DNA of 35,272 nt from Coriobacteriaceae bacterium AM100-PB1-1D-6A (GCA_027660625.1 JAQDNC010000017.1:1-35272), one strand, 5' to 3'. Positions 1-9,504 are shown, numbered from the stretch's first letter. Notes: generated by a model from the sequence alone, not told the origin. Numbers and translations are program-made.

Positions 1-24
1 GGCCCGAAAGAAAGGTAGGAGGCC

Positions 25-1266
25 ATGACGAAAGGTCTGCACGTGCCTTCCGAGATCGGCAAGCTCAGGAAGGTCTGCCTGCACCGTCCCGGCGACGAGC
101 TCCTCAACCTGCCGCCCGACGAGCTCGAGCGACTCCTGTTCGACGACGTCCCGTTCCTGGAGGTCGCACAGCAGGAGCACGACACCTTCGCCCAGATCCT
201 GAGGGACCAGGGCGTCGAGGTGCTCTACCTCGAGAACCTCGTCGCCGAGGTGTTCGACCAGGTCCCCGGCGCCCGCGCCGAGTTCACCGACCAGTACATC
301 GCCGAGGCCGGCATCCGCGGCCAGCACATGCCGCAGATCGTCCGCGAGAAGCTGGACTCCATCGAGGACAACCTCGAGTTCGTCAAGAAGACCATGGCCG
401 GCATGACCAAGGCCGAGATCGACATGCCCCTCACGGCGTCCACGACCCTCGACTCCCTGGTCAACTCCGAGTCCGAGTCCGACCTGATCATCGACCCGAT
501 GCCCAACCTCTACTTCACCCGCGACCCGTTCGCGGTCGTCGGCGAGGGCGTCAACCTCAACCGCATGTACTCCGTCACCCGCAACCGCGAGACCCTGTAC
601 GGCAAGTACATCTTCAAGTACCACCCCGACTACAAGGACGTCTCCCTGTACTTCCGCCGCGACTGCCAGTTCCACACCGAGGGCGGCGACGTGCTGAACA
701 TCAACGAGAAGACCCTCGCCGTCGGCATCTCCCAGCGCACCCAGGCCGCCGCTATCGACATCATGGCCCAGAACATCTTCTGGAACTCCGACTCCAAGGT
801 CGAGCGCATCCTTGCCTTCGACATCCCGGTCTCGCGCGCCTTCATGCACCTCGACACGGTCTTCACCCAGATCGACGTCGATAAGTTCACGATCCACCCC
901 GCCATCATGGGCACCCTGCGCGTCTACGAGCTGACCGCCGGCAAGAACCCGGGCGACGTGAACATCCGCCTGATCGAGGACACCCTCGAGCACGTCCTGG
1001 AGGACGCCACCGGCGTCGACCAGGTCAAGCTGATCCCCTGCGGCGGCGGCGACCCGATCGCGGCCTCCCGCGAGCAGTGGAACGACGGCTCCAACACCCT
1101 GTGCGTCGAGCCCGGCAAGATCTGCGTCTACGCCCGCAACACCGTCACCAATGACGTGCTGTACAAGGAGGGCCTGGACCTTCTCGTCGTGCCCTCCGCC
1201 GAGCTCTCCCGCGGCCGCGGCGGCCCGCGCTGCATGAGCATGCCCTTCTGGCGCGAGGACCTCTAA
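25..1266 (+). CDS. arcA: Arginine deiminase
   Basis: This enzyme hydrolyses arginine to citrulline and ammonia, the first step of the cytoplasmic arginine deiminase pathway that yields ATP and raises pH. The 413-residue length is normal for the family. Expected active-site residues are visible: Asp167 in FTRDPF, Glu219 in HTEGGD, His275 and Asp277 in FMHLDT, and the nucleophile Cys403 in the C-terminal [10 protein letters not shown]. The start follows TAGGAGG by only 2 nt, which is close; an AAAGG at 11-15 offers a better 9-nt spacing for the same ATG. The N-terminus ([15 protein letters not shown]) matches the family, which fixes the start. Third codon positions are almost entirely G or C, more so than in arcB, which suggests strong expression. 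arcB follows after a 106-bp gap. The promoter lies outside the window. Confidence 0.97.
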   Translation: MTKGLHVPSEIGKLRKVCLHRPGDELLNLPPDELERLLFDDVPFLEVAQQEHDTFAQILRDQGVEVLYLENLVAEVFDQVPGARAEFTDQYIAEAGIRGQHMPQIVREKLDSIEDNLEFVKKTMAGMTKAEIDMPLTASTTLDSLVNSESESDLIIDPMPNLYFTRDPFAVVGEGVNLNRMYSVTRNRETLYGKYIFKYHPDYKDVSLYFRRDCQFHTEGGDVLNINEKTLAVGISQRTQAAAIDIMAQNIFWNSDSKVERILAFDIPVSRAFMHLDTVFTQIDVDKFTIHPAIMGTLRVYELTAGKNPGDVNIRLIEDTLEHVLEDATGVDQVKLIPCGGGDPIAASREQWNDGSNTLCVEPGKICVYARNTVTNDVLYKEGLDLLVVPSAELSRGRGGPRCMSMPFWREDL

Positions 1267-1278
1267 GTCTTTCCGTTT

Positions 1279-1310
1279 CCGGTGCGGTCCCCCTACAACC
1301 GCACCGGTTT
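1279..1310 (+). terminator. Hairpin between arcA and arcB
   Basis: A perfect 10-bp stem (CCGGTGCGGT at 1279-1288 with ACCGCACCGG at 1298-1307) encloses a 9-nt loop and is followed by only TTT. The weak U tract suggests a partial terminator or a processing/stability hairpin that lowers arcB relative to arcA rather than a full stop. The partial read-through role is inference. Confidence 0.55.
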
Positions 1311-1372
1311 CGCCCGTCAAACGGGCAACACTAATTACTTACGTAATTCATTTCTTCGAAAGGAAACGAACC

Positions 1373-2368
1373 ATGGGTGTTAACCTCTCCGGCCGTAGCT
1401 TCCTCAAGCTCCTCGACCTCACCACCGAGGAGATCGAGTACCTGCTCAAGCTCTCCAAGAACTTCAAGGACATGAAGCGCGCTGGCGTTCCGCACCGCTA
1501 TCTCGAGGGCAAGAACATCGTTCTGCTCTTCCAGAAGACCTCCACTCGTACCCGCTGCGCCTTCGAGGTCGGCGGCATGGATCTGGGCATGGGTGTCACC
1601 TACCTCGATCCGGGTTCGTCGCAGATGGGCAAGAAGGAGTCCATCGAGGACACCGCCCGCGTTCTCGGCCGCATGTATGACGGCATCGAGTTCCGTGGCT
1701 TTGCCCAGGACGATGTCGAGGAGCTCGCTGCTAAGTCCGGCGTGCCCGTGTGGAACGGCCTGACCACTGAGTGGCATCCCACCCAGATGCTCGCCGACAT
1801 CCTGACCGTCCAGGAGAACTTCAACTACGACATCAAGGGCAAGACCCTCGTCTTCATGGGCGACTGCAAGAACAACGTTGCTCGCTCCCTCATGGTTGTC
1901 TGCTCCAAGCTTGGCATGAACTTCGTGGCCTGCGGCCCCGAGGAGTGCATGCCCGCTGACGACGTCATCGAGGCCTGCAAGCCCATCGCCGAGGCCAACG
2001 GCTGCACCATCAAGCTGACCACCGACGTCAAGGACGGCGTCACCGGTGCCGACGTTATCTACACCGACGTGTGGGTCTCCATGGGCGAGCCTGACGAGGT
2101 CTGGGCCGAGCGCATCGCTCAGCTCACCCCGTATCGTGTCACCTCCGAGGTCATGGCTATGGCCAACCCGGGTGCCATCTTCCTGCACTGCCTGCCCAGC
2201 TTCCACGACACCAACACCACGATTGGCGCCGAGAAGTGCGAGCAGTTCGGCATCACCGAGCAGGAGGTCACCGACGAGGTCTTCGAGAGCCCCGCTTCCA
2301 AGGTCTTCGACGAGGCCGAGAACCGCATGCACACCATCAAGGCCGTCATGTACGCCACGCTCAAGTAA
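1373..2368 (+). CDS. arcB: Ornithine carbamoyltransferase
   Basis: In this setting the enzyme would run in the catabolic direction, splitting citrulline with phosphate into ornithine and carbamoyl phosphate. The carbamoyl-phosphate loop STRTR lies at residues 57-61, HPTQ at 135-138 and the ornithine-side HCLP at 272-275, all canonical. The length of 331 residues is usual. GAAAGGAAACG precedes the ATG. Sequence alone does not separate anabolic argF from catabolic arcB; the neighbours arcA and a YfcC-type transporter favour arcB. No carbamate kinase (arcC) gene is present downstream, so the ATP-forming third enzyme must be upstream of the window or elsewhere. A long open frame on the opposite strand is a codon-bias shadow. 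Confidence 0.96.
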   Translation: MGVNLSGRSFLKLLDLTTEEIEYLLKLSKNFKDMKRAGVPHRYLEGKNIVLLFQKTSTRTRCAFEVGGMDLGMGVTYLDPGSSQMGKKESIEDTARVLGRMYDGIEFRGFAQDDVEELAAKSGVPVWNGLTTEWHPTQMLADILTVQENFNYDIKGKTLVFMGDCKNNVARSLMVVCSKLGMNFVACGPEECMPADDVIEACKPIAEANGCTIKLTTDVKDGVTGADVIYTDVWVSMGEPDEVWAERIAQLTPYRVTSEVMAMANPGAIFLHCLPSFHDTNTTIGAEKCEQFGITEQEVTDEVFESPASKVFDEAENRMHTIKAVMYATLK

Positions 2369-2383
2369 GTGCATCTAGCATCT

Positions 2384-2420
2384 CGCTCGGGGTGTATTGT
2401 TGAACACCCCGAGCGGCTTT
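2384..2420 (+). terminator. Rho-independent terminator after arcB
   Basis: A perfect 12-bp stem (CGCTCGGGGTGT at 2384-2395 with ACACCCCGAGCG at 2404-2415) has an 8-nt loop and is followed by GCTTT. It separates arcB from the transporter. The U tract is short, so some read-through is likely. Confidence 0.7.
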
Positions 2421-2514
2421 ATCTGGTAAAAATCTCGATCGAGCGGCAGGCACGGCACGGAAGAGCCGCTTCGGGCGAGATCAGTAAATGATTTATGAAG
2501 GGGGGATGAGAACT

Positions 2515-3993
2515 ATGACTGAGACCGCTAAGAAAAAGCGCGGTATGCCTTCATCGTTCACCATTCTTCTTGCTCTGCTGGCAATTGTTGCAGTGATTAC
2601 CGTTATCGTCTCCGGCACGTCCGGCGGCGCGGTTACTGCCGCCCGTCTGAGCGATTTCTGCACCGCCCCGATCAAGGGCTTCGCTGACGCTCTGCCCGTC
2701 TGCCTCTTCGTTATGATCCTCGGCGGCTTCCTCGGTATGATGACCGAGACCGGCGCCCTGGACAACGGCATCGCCGTCCTGGTGCAGAAGCTTAAGGGTA
2801 ACGAGATCATGCTCATTCCCGTGCTGATGCTCATCTTCTCCCTCGGTGGTACCACCTATGGTATGTGCGAGGAGACCGTTCCCTTCTACGCCCTGCTTGC
2901 CGCTACCATGATGGCCGCTGGCTTCGACCCGATGGTCGGCGCCGCTACCGTCCTGCTCGGCGCTGGCTGCGGCTGCTTGGGCTCCACGGTTAACCCGTTC
3001 GCCGTCGGCGCTGCCGTCGACGCCCTGACCGGCGTTGACATTGCCGTGAACCAGTCCATCATCATCGGCCTCGGTGCCGTCCTGTGGCTTGTTACCACCG
3101 TCATGTCCATCGTCTTCGTGATGAACTATGCCAAGAAGGTCAAGGCTGACAAGGGTTCCACCATCCTCTCGATGCAGGAGCTCAAGGACGCCGAGGAGGC
3201 ACATGGCAAGGCTGCTTCCGAGGTCCACAAGGAGGTCAAGCTCACCGGTCGTCAGAAGGGTGTTCTGATCGCCTTCGCCTTCACCTTCGTCGTCATGATC
3301 GTCGGCTTCATCCCGCTGGCCGACCTCAACGAGGGCGTCGCCAACTTCTTTGACGCTGGCGCTGTCTACGATGCCGACGGTAATGCTGTCGTCCAGGGCT
3401 GGTCTGCCCTGATCACCGGCCTGCCCATTGGCCAGTGGTACTTCGACGAGGCTTCCACCTGGTTCTTCCTCATGGCTATCCTGATCGGTATCATCGGTGG
3501 CCTGTCCGAGAAGCAGATCGTCAACACCTTCATCACCGGCGCTGCCGACATGATGTCCGTTGTTCTCGTCATCGCCCTCGCCCGTGGCATCTCCGTCCTC
3601 ATGGCTAGCACCGGCCTCGACGTCTTCGTCCTCGACGCTGCCGCCAATGCCCTGGCTGGCCTGTCCGGCGTGATCTTCGCTCCCATGAGCTTCCTGGTCT
3701 ACTTCGGCCTGTCCTTCCTGATTCCTTCGACCTCCGGTATGGCCACCGTCTCCATGCCCATCATGGGACCGCTGGCTGTTAAGCTCGGCTTCTCGCCCGA
3801 GGTCATGGTCATGATCTTCTCCGCCGCCATCGGTGTCGTGAACCTGTTCACCCCGACCTCCGGCGCCATCATGGGCGGTCTCGCCCTGGCCAAGATCGAG
3901 TGGACGACCTGGCTCAAGTTTGCCCTTAAGCTCATCGTCGCGCTCTCCGTCGTCTGCGCCGTCATCCTGACCGTCGCCTGCGTGCTGCTCTAA
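2515..3993 (+). CDS. YfcC-family basic amino acid antiporter (arcD position)
   Basis: This is a polytopic membrane protein of 492 residues with about 12 hydrophobic segments, beginning near residue 14 (FTILLALLAIVAVITVIV). Sequence blocks such as GGTTYGMCEETVPFY, GAGCGCLGSTVNPF and PSTSGMATVSMPI are typical of the YfcC/COG1288 family. Its place behind arcA-arcB suggests it exchanges arginine for ornithine, the job of ArcD in other bacteria; that substrate is inferred from context. I start it at the ATG at 2515 because the GAAGGGGG at 2497-2505 lies 9 nt before it; in-frame ATGs at 2488 and 2506 lie before or against that site. A very strong terminator follows at 4096-4134. Confidence 0.85.
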   Translation: MTETAKKKRGMPSSFTILLALLAIVAVITVIVSGTSGGAVTAARLSDFCTAPIKGFADALPVCLFVMILGGFLGMMTETGALDNGIAVLVQKLKGNEIMLIPVLMLIFSLGGTTYGMCEETVPFYALLAATMMAAGFDPMVGAATVLLGAGCGCLGSTVNPFAVGAAVDALTGVDIAVNQSIIIGLGAVLWLVTTVMSIVFVMNYAKKVKADKGSTILSMQELKDAEEAHGKAASEVHKEVKLTGRQKGVLIAFAFTFVVMIVGFIPLADLNEGVANFFDAGAVYDADGNAVVQGWSALITGLPIGQWYFDEASTWFFLMAILIGIIGGLSEKQIVNTFITGAADMMSVVLVIALARGISVLMASTGLDVFVLDAAANALAGLSGVIFAPMSFLVYFGLSFLIPSTSGMATVSMPIMGPLAVKLGFSPEVMVMIFSAAIGVVNLFTPTSGAIMGGLALAKIEWTTWLKFALKLIVALSVVCAVILTVACVLL

Positions 3994-4079
3994 GTACCCA
4001 ACGGGTACCCCACGGAAACCTTGACGATCCTGTAGAGGATCACCTGGTCATCGTCTGTCCGGTGGGGTCAACCCACCGG
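3994..4079 (+). other. Structured 3' UTR of the transporter gene
   Basis: Directly after the stop codon are several short stems: GTACCC/GGGTAC (3994-3999 with 4003-4008), GACGAT/ATCGTC (4023-4028 with 4050-4055), GATCC/GGATC (4026-4030 with 4037-4041, exclusive with the previous one) and CCGGTGGG/CCCACCGG (4059-4066 with 4072-4079). CCCCAC at 4009-4014 could also pair with GTGGGG at 4062-4067, closing a larger domain and competing with the last hairpin. No function is known; it could be a stability element or a switch ahead of the terminator. Confidence 0.4.
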
Positions 4080-4095
4080 TAGACTCCTACCTTTA

Positions 4096-4134
4096 GCCCC
4101 CTCCCGTTCCGTGCGCGGGAGGGGGCGCTTTTTT
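4096..4134 (+). terminator. Strong rho-independent terminator of the arc locus
   Basis: An 11-bp GC-only-but-one stem (GCCCCCTCCCG at 4096-4106 with CGGGAGGGGGC at 4116-4126) has a 9-nt loop and is followed, after GC, by six T. This ends transcription of the arginine deiminase locus. Confidence 0.93.
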
Positions 4135-4162
4135 GTTCCGCGGTTTTACCAAACCGCGGAAC
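4135..4162. repeat. 12-bp perfect inverted repeat next to the terminator
   Basis: GTTCCGCGGTTT (4135-4146) and AAACCGCGGAAC (4151-4162) form a perfect 12-bp hairpin with a 4-nt loop, starting at the base after the terminator T tract. It has no T tract of its own on either strand, so it is not an ordinary terminator. It could be a backup structure, an operator or part of the repeat element that follows. Confidence 0.7.
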
Positions 4163-4178
4163 CGGTCGACGCTGCAAA

Positions 4179-4270
4179 CCCGCCAGAGCGGCAATCTGAC
4201 GTTCAATCGTCGGGCATGGCCAAAAGGCCTATGCCCTCCTCTTTCACGTCACCTTGCTCGCTCTGACGGG
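4179..4270. repeat. 92-nt nested imperfect inverted repeat
   Basis: Five helices are stacked in order: 4179-4182 with 4267-4270 (4 bp), 4184-4190 with 4259-4265 (7 bp), 4191-4194 with 4254-4257 (4 bp), 4197-4202 with 4246-4251 (6 bp) and 4212-4221 with 4226-4236 (10 bp, one bulged T, AAAA loop). That is 31 pairs in one long arm, interrupted by a C-A mismatch, a bulge, one small 2x2 internal loop and one larger asymmetric internal loop. There is no coding frame with recognisable protein. It could be a non-coding RNA or a palindromic repeat element; the sequence cannot decide between these. Confidence 0.7.
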
Positions 4271-4399
4271 CTTTCGCTGACTTATGCTCCACCTGCGACG
4301 TTCCCCTTGTTGGTGCAGGGGGAAGTTTGCTCGCTCTGGTGCCCGTTCGCTGGCTTCAGCTCTGCCTGCGACGTTTTCATTGTTGGTGCTGAGTGACTT
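4254..4399. repeat. Diverged 73-bp tandem repeat, two copies
   Basis: The unit at 4254-4326 aligns without gaps to 4327-4399 at about 55 of 73 positions. Shared blocks are TTGCTCGCTCTG, TTCGCTG, CCTGCGACGTT and TTGTTGGTGC. The first unit begins inside the right arm of the 92-nt inverted repeat. No protein family is recognised in any frame. It looks like an old duplication within a non-coding element. Confidence 0.6.
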
Positions 4400-4502
4400 G
4401 TTCCCCGTTCCAAACGAGCTGCCCCGGGTCCCCGGTGGTTGTGGTGAGCGTGTTTGGTTGGTGCCTGTTGATGGTCTGGGTATCGGGGAGGGCGGGCTCC
4501 GT
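4400..4502. other. Gene-free leader upstream of the DUF1846 gene
   Basis: This is the rest of the 554-bp gap between the transporter and the DUF1846 gene. It is G/T-rich and contains CCGGGTCCCCGG near 4424, but I see no gene, clear operator or convincing -35 element in it. Confidence 0.4.
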
Positions 4503-4508
4503 TATAAT
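4503..4508 (+). promoter_or_regulatory. Putative -10 box of the DUF1846 gene
   Basis: A consensus TATAAT lies 40 bp before the chosen start codon. No good -35 match exists 16-18 bp upstream, so the promoter may rely on an activator or upstream element. Confidence 0.5.
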
Positions 4509-4547
4509 CGCCTAGGACATTAAATGGAAACGGGACGGGAGCCACAC

Positions 4548-6029
4548 ATGCGCCAGGGTTTCGACAATGCGAAGTACATCGAGCTGCAGGCTGCTCACAT
4601 TAAGGAGCGCATCTCGCAGTTTGGTGGCAAGCTCTATTTGGAGTTTGGCGGCAAGCTGTTTGACGACTATCACGCGAGCCGCGTGCTGCCGGGTTTTGAG
4701 CCGGACAGCAAGTTTCGCATGCTCAAGAGCATAGCCGACGACGTCGAGGTCATCATCGCCATTAACGCGAACCACATCGAGAAGAACAAGGCTCGCGGTG
4801 ACCTGGGCATTACCTATGACGAGGACGTTTTGCGCCTGGTCGACCTGTTCCGCGGCAATGGTTTTGCTGTCGCGGCCGTGGTCATCACCCAGTACGCCGG
4901 CCAGCCCGCCGCCGACGTCTTCCGTAATCGCCTAAACGCGCTCGGTATTCCCGCCAAGCTGCACTATCCCATCGAGGGCTATCCCCACGACGTCGATCTG
5001 ATCGTGTCCGACGACGGCTACGGCAAGAACGAGTTTGTCGAGACCACCCGTCCGCTCGTCGTGGTCACCGCGCCGGGTCCTGGCTCGGGTAAGCTCGCCA
5101 CCTGCCTGTCGCAGCTCTATCACGAGCACAAACACGGCACCGCCGCCGGCTACGCCAAGTTCGAGACTTTCCCGGTCTGGAATCTGCCCCTCACGCATCC
5201 GGTCAACATCGCCTATGAGGCCGCCACGGCCGACCTTGACGATGCCAATATCATCGACTCCTTCCACTTGGAGGCCTACAACAAGACCACGGTCAACTAC
5301 AACCGTGACGTCGAGGCCTTCCCGGTGGTCCGTGCCCTGATGGAAAAGATCCTGGGCAAGAGCCCCTACCAGAGCCCCACCGACATGGGTGTTAATATGG
5401 TCGGCTTTGCCATCACCGATGACGATGCCTGTCGCGACGCTTCCAAGATGGAGATTGTCCGCCGCTACTTTACCGCGGTCGAAAATGTGCGCCGTACCGG
5501 CGTGGGCGATGAACAGGTTGATCGTCTCAAGATCATTATGAAGAAGGCCGGTATCGACAAGAATTACTCGCCGGCACGCTCGGCCGCCCTTACCAGGGAG
5601 CAGCTGACGGGTGGCCCCGTAGGCGCCATGGTCATGCCCGACGGCTCCGTGGTGACCGGCAAGACTTCCACGCGCCTGGGCTCCGCGAGCTCGCTCATCA
5701 TGAATGCACTTAAGCATGTCTCGGGCGTTGACCTTGAGCTCGAGGTCATCAGCGATGAGGCGATCGAGCCTATCAGCAAGCTCAAGACGCATTTCCTGGG
5801 TAGCAAGAACCCGCGCCTGCACACCGACGAGACGCTTATGGCGCTCTCGATCACCTCGGCAACGAGCGAGACGGCGGCCCGCGTCCTTTCGGGCCTGGAG
5901 CAGCTGCGCGGGTGCGATGCCTTCTTTAGCGTGATCATCTCGCCGACGGACGAGACGGTGTTGCGCAAGCTGGGCATCAACGTGTGCTGCGAGCCCAAGT
6001 TCGAGCGCCGTGGTTTCTTCCACCGCTAA
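4548..6029 (+). CDS. DUF1846 (UPF0371) family protein
   Basis: The 493-residue protein closely follows the DUF1846/UPF0371 family pattern, with KLYLEFGGKLFDDYHASRVLPG near the N-terminus, VVITQYAGQPAADVFRNRL, LHYPIEGYPHDVD and FPVWNLPLTHPVN. APGPGSGKLATC at residues 175-186 resembles a P-loop, which suggests nucleotide or phosphate binding, but the biochemical role is not established. The start at 4548 is preferred over 4524 because ACGGGAG ends about 6 nt before it and family members begin at this point. It is monocistronic: a TATAAT lies upstream and a terminator lies directly downstream. It is probably a soluble cytoplasmic protein, since no signal or membrane segment is seen. Confidence 0.92.
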   Translation: MRQGFDNAKYIELQAAHIKERISQFGGKLYLEFGGKLFDDYHASRVLPGFEPDSKFRMLKSIADDVEVIIAINANHIEKNKARGDLGITYDEDVLRLVDLFRGNGFAVAAVVITQYAGQPAADVFRNRLNALGIPAKLHYPIEGYPHDVDLIVSDDGYGKNEFVETTRPLVVVTAPGPGSGKLATCLSQLYHEHKHGTAAGYAKFETFPVWNLPLTHPVNIAYEAATADLDDANIIDSFHLEAYNKTTVNYNRDVEAFPVVRALMEKILGKSPYQSPTDMGVNMVGFAITDDDACRDASKMEIVRRYFTAVENVRRTGVGDEQVDRLKIIMKKAGIDKNYSPARSAALTREQLTGGPVGAMVMPDGSVVTGKTSTRLGSASSLIMNALKHVSGVDLELEVISDEAIEPISKLKTHFLGSKNPRLHTDETLMALSITSATSETAARVLSGLEQLRGCDAFFSVIISPTDETVLRKLGINVCCEPKFERRGFFHR

Positions 6030-6048
6030 GCCTGGATAAATTGGTCTG

Positions 6049-6087
6049 AAAGGGGCACATCGGGTATGCATTCGGTGTGCCCCTTTT
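6049..6087 (+). terminator. Terminator after the DUF1846 gene
   Basis: A 14-bp stem including one G-U pair (6049-6062 with 6073-6086) has a 10-nt loop and ends in TTTT. The outer AAAGGGGCAC/GTGCCCCTTT part is perfect. Confidence 0.9.
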
Positions 6088-6153
6088 ATCAACAAAGCTA
6101 CCGTTTAACCTAAAAATAGCCCGCTTACCTGCCTATAAGCGATTTGGGCGGTA

Positions 6154-6159
6154 TACAAT
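6154..6159 (+). promoter_or_regulatory. Putative -10 box (TACAAT)
   Basis: TACAAT within GTATACAATA lies upstream of the winged-helix gene. The same TACAATA string precedes pyrG and murF, which supports it as this organism's -10 form. The -35 is not evident. Confidence 0.35.
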
Positions 6160-6194
6160 AACCCTAATTGTTTCATCCTTTTGCGGGGATGCCG

Positions 6195-6220
6195 CATGAT
6201 GGATGTTGCCGGCCATCATG
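6195..6220 (+). promoter_or_regulatory. 8-bp dyad in the leader of the winged-helix gene
   Basis: CATGATGG (6195-6202) and CCATCATG (6213-6220) are perfect inverted arms with a 10-nt spacer. The site lies between the putative -10 box and the start codon. It could be an operator, possibly for the regulator encoded just downstream, or a leader hairpin. Confidence 0.35.
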
Positions 6221-6278
6221 GGGTGTGCCGGTCGCGCACGGTGCAAGTGATGCCCGTGCTCGGTTTGAGGAGGCTGCC

Positions 6279-6617
6279 ATGGCTGGCAAGGGTCGTGCGA
6301 GTGTCAACGATATGAAGCGTGTCGAGGTGCAGGTGCTGATGGAGATCGCACAGCTGTCCGAAGACAACGGCGGATTTTATGGCTTTTCGCGCAAGACGCT
6401 TGCCGAGCGTGTGGGGGTGTCTCCGTATCGCGCCCGCGCGGCAATTGAACGCTTGGAATCCGAAGACATCATCGAGGTCGTCTCGCGCTACAGCGACGAC
6501 GGCGGCCAGCTCGCAAATGGTATTTGTCTCACGGAGCGTGGCGAGTGGTATCTAGAGGGCGTCCGTGCCGGCATGCTCGTGCGGGACTTGATCAAGGACG
6601 AAGTCGTCGATCGATAA
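6279..6617 (+). CDS. Small winged-helix DNA-binding protein, unknown target
   Basis: The 112-residue protein looks like one winged helix-turn-helix domain: residues near 15-27 (VEVQVLMEIAQLS) as helix 1, GFSRKTLAERVGVSPYRARAAIERLESEDIIEVV as the helix-turn-helix and recognition helix, and a wing through GLANGICLTERG-like residues. The order resembles GntR- or MarR-like domains, but no effector domain is attached. The ATG at 6279 is chosen because TTGAGGAGG ends 5 nt before it. It sits alone between two terminators. The target is not recognisable; the dyad at 6195-6220 is a candidate for autoregulation by inference. Confidence 0.75.
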   Translation: MAGKGRASVNDMKRVEVQVLMEIAQLSEDNGGFYGFSRKTLAERVGVSPYRARAAIERLESEDIIEVVSRYSDDGGQLANGICLTERGEWYLEGVRAGMLVRDLIKDEVVDR

Positions 6618-6641
6618 CAGCGTGCATTCATAGTGGAAGCG

Positions 6642-6675
6642 ACGCCGTCTGGGCAACCGGACGGCGTTTTGTTTC
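6642..6675 (+). terminator. Terminator after the winged-helix gene
   Basis: An 11-bp stem (6642-6652 with 6657-6667, one G-U pair) closed by a GCAA tetraloop is followed by TTTTGTTT. Confidence 0.92.
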
Positions 6676-6734
6676 GAGATGGAGAAATACGATTGCGCGT
6701 AAGAAAAAATGCGTACGGCGCGCGTCGCGAGTAT

Positions 6735-6740
6735 TACAAT
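6735..6740 (+). promoter_or_regulatory. Putative -10 box of pyrG
   Basis: TACAAT at 6735-6740 lies 55 bp before the pyrG start. A leader hairpin CCCGTA/TACGGG (6746-6751 with 6772-6777) would sit at the 5' end of the transcript. No clear -35 is seen. Confidence 0.45.
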
Positions 6741-6789
6741 AAAGACCCGTAAGATGTGTATGGACAACTTCTACGGGAAGCGCAGGTAA

Positions 6790-8457
<1,668 letters not shown>

Positions 8458-8459
8458 GG

Positions 8460-9401
8460 GTGCCGGCGAATAAGGAACATACCGAAGCTACTCCCTCGTC
8501 GCTCGCTGTGGCGGCGGGGGAGTATCTCGATTACCTCGCGGTCGAGCGGGGCTTGGCGCGCAATACGATTGCGGCCTACCGTCGTGACCTGACGACGTAC
8601 TGCGCCTATCTGGGGCGGGCGGGCATTGTGTCTTTTGAAGAGGTGACCCGTCAGGTCGTGGAGGACTTTGTTGCCGATCGCCGCGACGGAGGCTATTCCG
8701 ACGCCTCGGTGGAGCGCGCGCTTGCTGCCGTGAAGGGCCTGCATGCCTTTTTGGTGCGCGATGGGGCCGTGGCCCAAAACCCGACGGCAGCGTTGCGCCT
8801 GCCCAAAAAGGCAGATCGCCTGCCGGAATACCTTTCGGTAGAGGATGTCTCGGCACTGCTCGATCAAGACTTTCCCGAGGGCGAGATGGGACTGCGCGAT
8901 CATGCCATCTTGGAAGTGCTTTACGGCTGCGGCTTGCGCGTGAGCGAGCTGGTTGGGCTCGATGTGGGCGATATCCATATTGATGACGGGTTTGTCCTGG
9001 TGCGCGGTAAGGGCTCCAAGGAGCGTCTGGCCCCGTTGGTGGGAAGCGCGGCGCGTGCCCTGACACACTATATAGGTGACGGGCGCACTCTCCTGGCCGC
9101 CCATGCTCGCGGGACGGAGACCTTGGCGGTCTTTTTAAATAAGAACGGGCGTCGCCTGTCGCGCCAGGCCGTGCATGCGATATGCGAGCGGTATGGGCGT
9201 CAGGTGGGGCTGGTGGGGCTCCATCCCCATACCTTGCGCCACTCCTTTGCCACTCATATGCTCGCGGGCGGTGCCGACCTGCGTGTGCTGCAGGAGATTT
9301 TGGGCCATGCCGATATTTCGACCACGCAGGTCTACACGCATGTCGACCGCACGCAACTGACCGAGGTCTATCTGGCGGCGCATCCGCTGGCACATCGCTA
9401 G
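8460..9401 (+). CDS. xerD: Tyrosine recombinase XerD
   Basis: This is a site-specific recombinase that would resolve chromosome dimers at dif. The N-terminal SAM-like core-binding domain (AVERGLARNTIAAYRRDL) is followed by the catalytic domain with all six expected residues: Arg160, Lys184, His257, Arg260, His283 and the nucleophile Tyr292. The length of 313 residues fits XerC/XerD. The GTG at 8460 is chosen as start; it lies 2 nt after the pyrG stop and has no separate strong ribosome site, so translation is probably coupled. XerD rather than XerC is a judgement, since only one Xer is in the window. A terminator follows at 9437-9504. Confidence 0.9.
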   Translation: MPANKEHTEATPSSLAVAAGEYLDYLAVERGLARNTIAAYRRDLTTYCAYLGRAGIVSFEEVTRQVVEDFVADRRDGGYSDASVERALAAVKGLHAFLVRDGAVAQNPTAALRLPKKADRLPEYLSVEDVSALLDQDFPEGEMGLRDHAILEVLYGCGLRVSELVGLDVGDIHIDDGFVLVRGKGSKERLAPLVGSAARALTHYIGDGRTLLAAHARGTETLAVFLNKNGRRLSRQAVHAICERYGRQVGLVGLHPHTLRHSFATHMLAGGADLRVLQEILGHADISTTQVYTHVDRTQLTEVYLAAHPLAHR

Positions 9402-9436
9402 CACCTCGCTGACCTGCATATTTATAAATATTAAGG

Positions 9437-9504
9437 GGGACGGGCCCCAGATTGCCGAGATGCACTTTTGCGCGCACGGGCAATCTGGGGCCCGTCCCAT
9501 TTTT
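9437..9504 (+). terminator. Terminator with a perfect 20-bp stem after xerD
   Basis: Positions 9437-9456 and 9479-9498 are perfectly complementary over 20 bp, with a 22-nt loop, followed by A and TTTTT. It insulates the dcw control region from pyrG-xerD. The stem is much longer than the other terminators here (10-14 bp). Confidence 0.85.

Noticed and set aside
1331..2374. A 347-residue open frame on the minus strand opposite arcB
   Set aside because: It has a low-complexity G/L/V/D/H composition and lies wholly opposite a clear gene with strong codon bias; such shadows are expected in GC-rich DNA.
4064..4075. GGGGTCAACCCA shared between the transporter 3' UTR and the ftsZ leader (24155-24166)
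   Set aside because: A 12-base identity is expected many times by chance in a window of this size, and it is a simple palindrome-like string.
4133..4396. Small open frames on both strands in the gap after the transporter
   Set aside because: They cross the 12-bp hairpin, the nested inverted repeat and the tandem repeat, and the products look like random translation.
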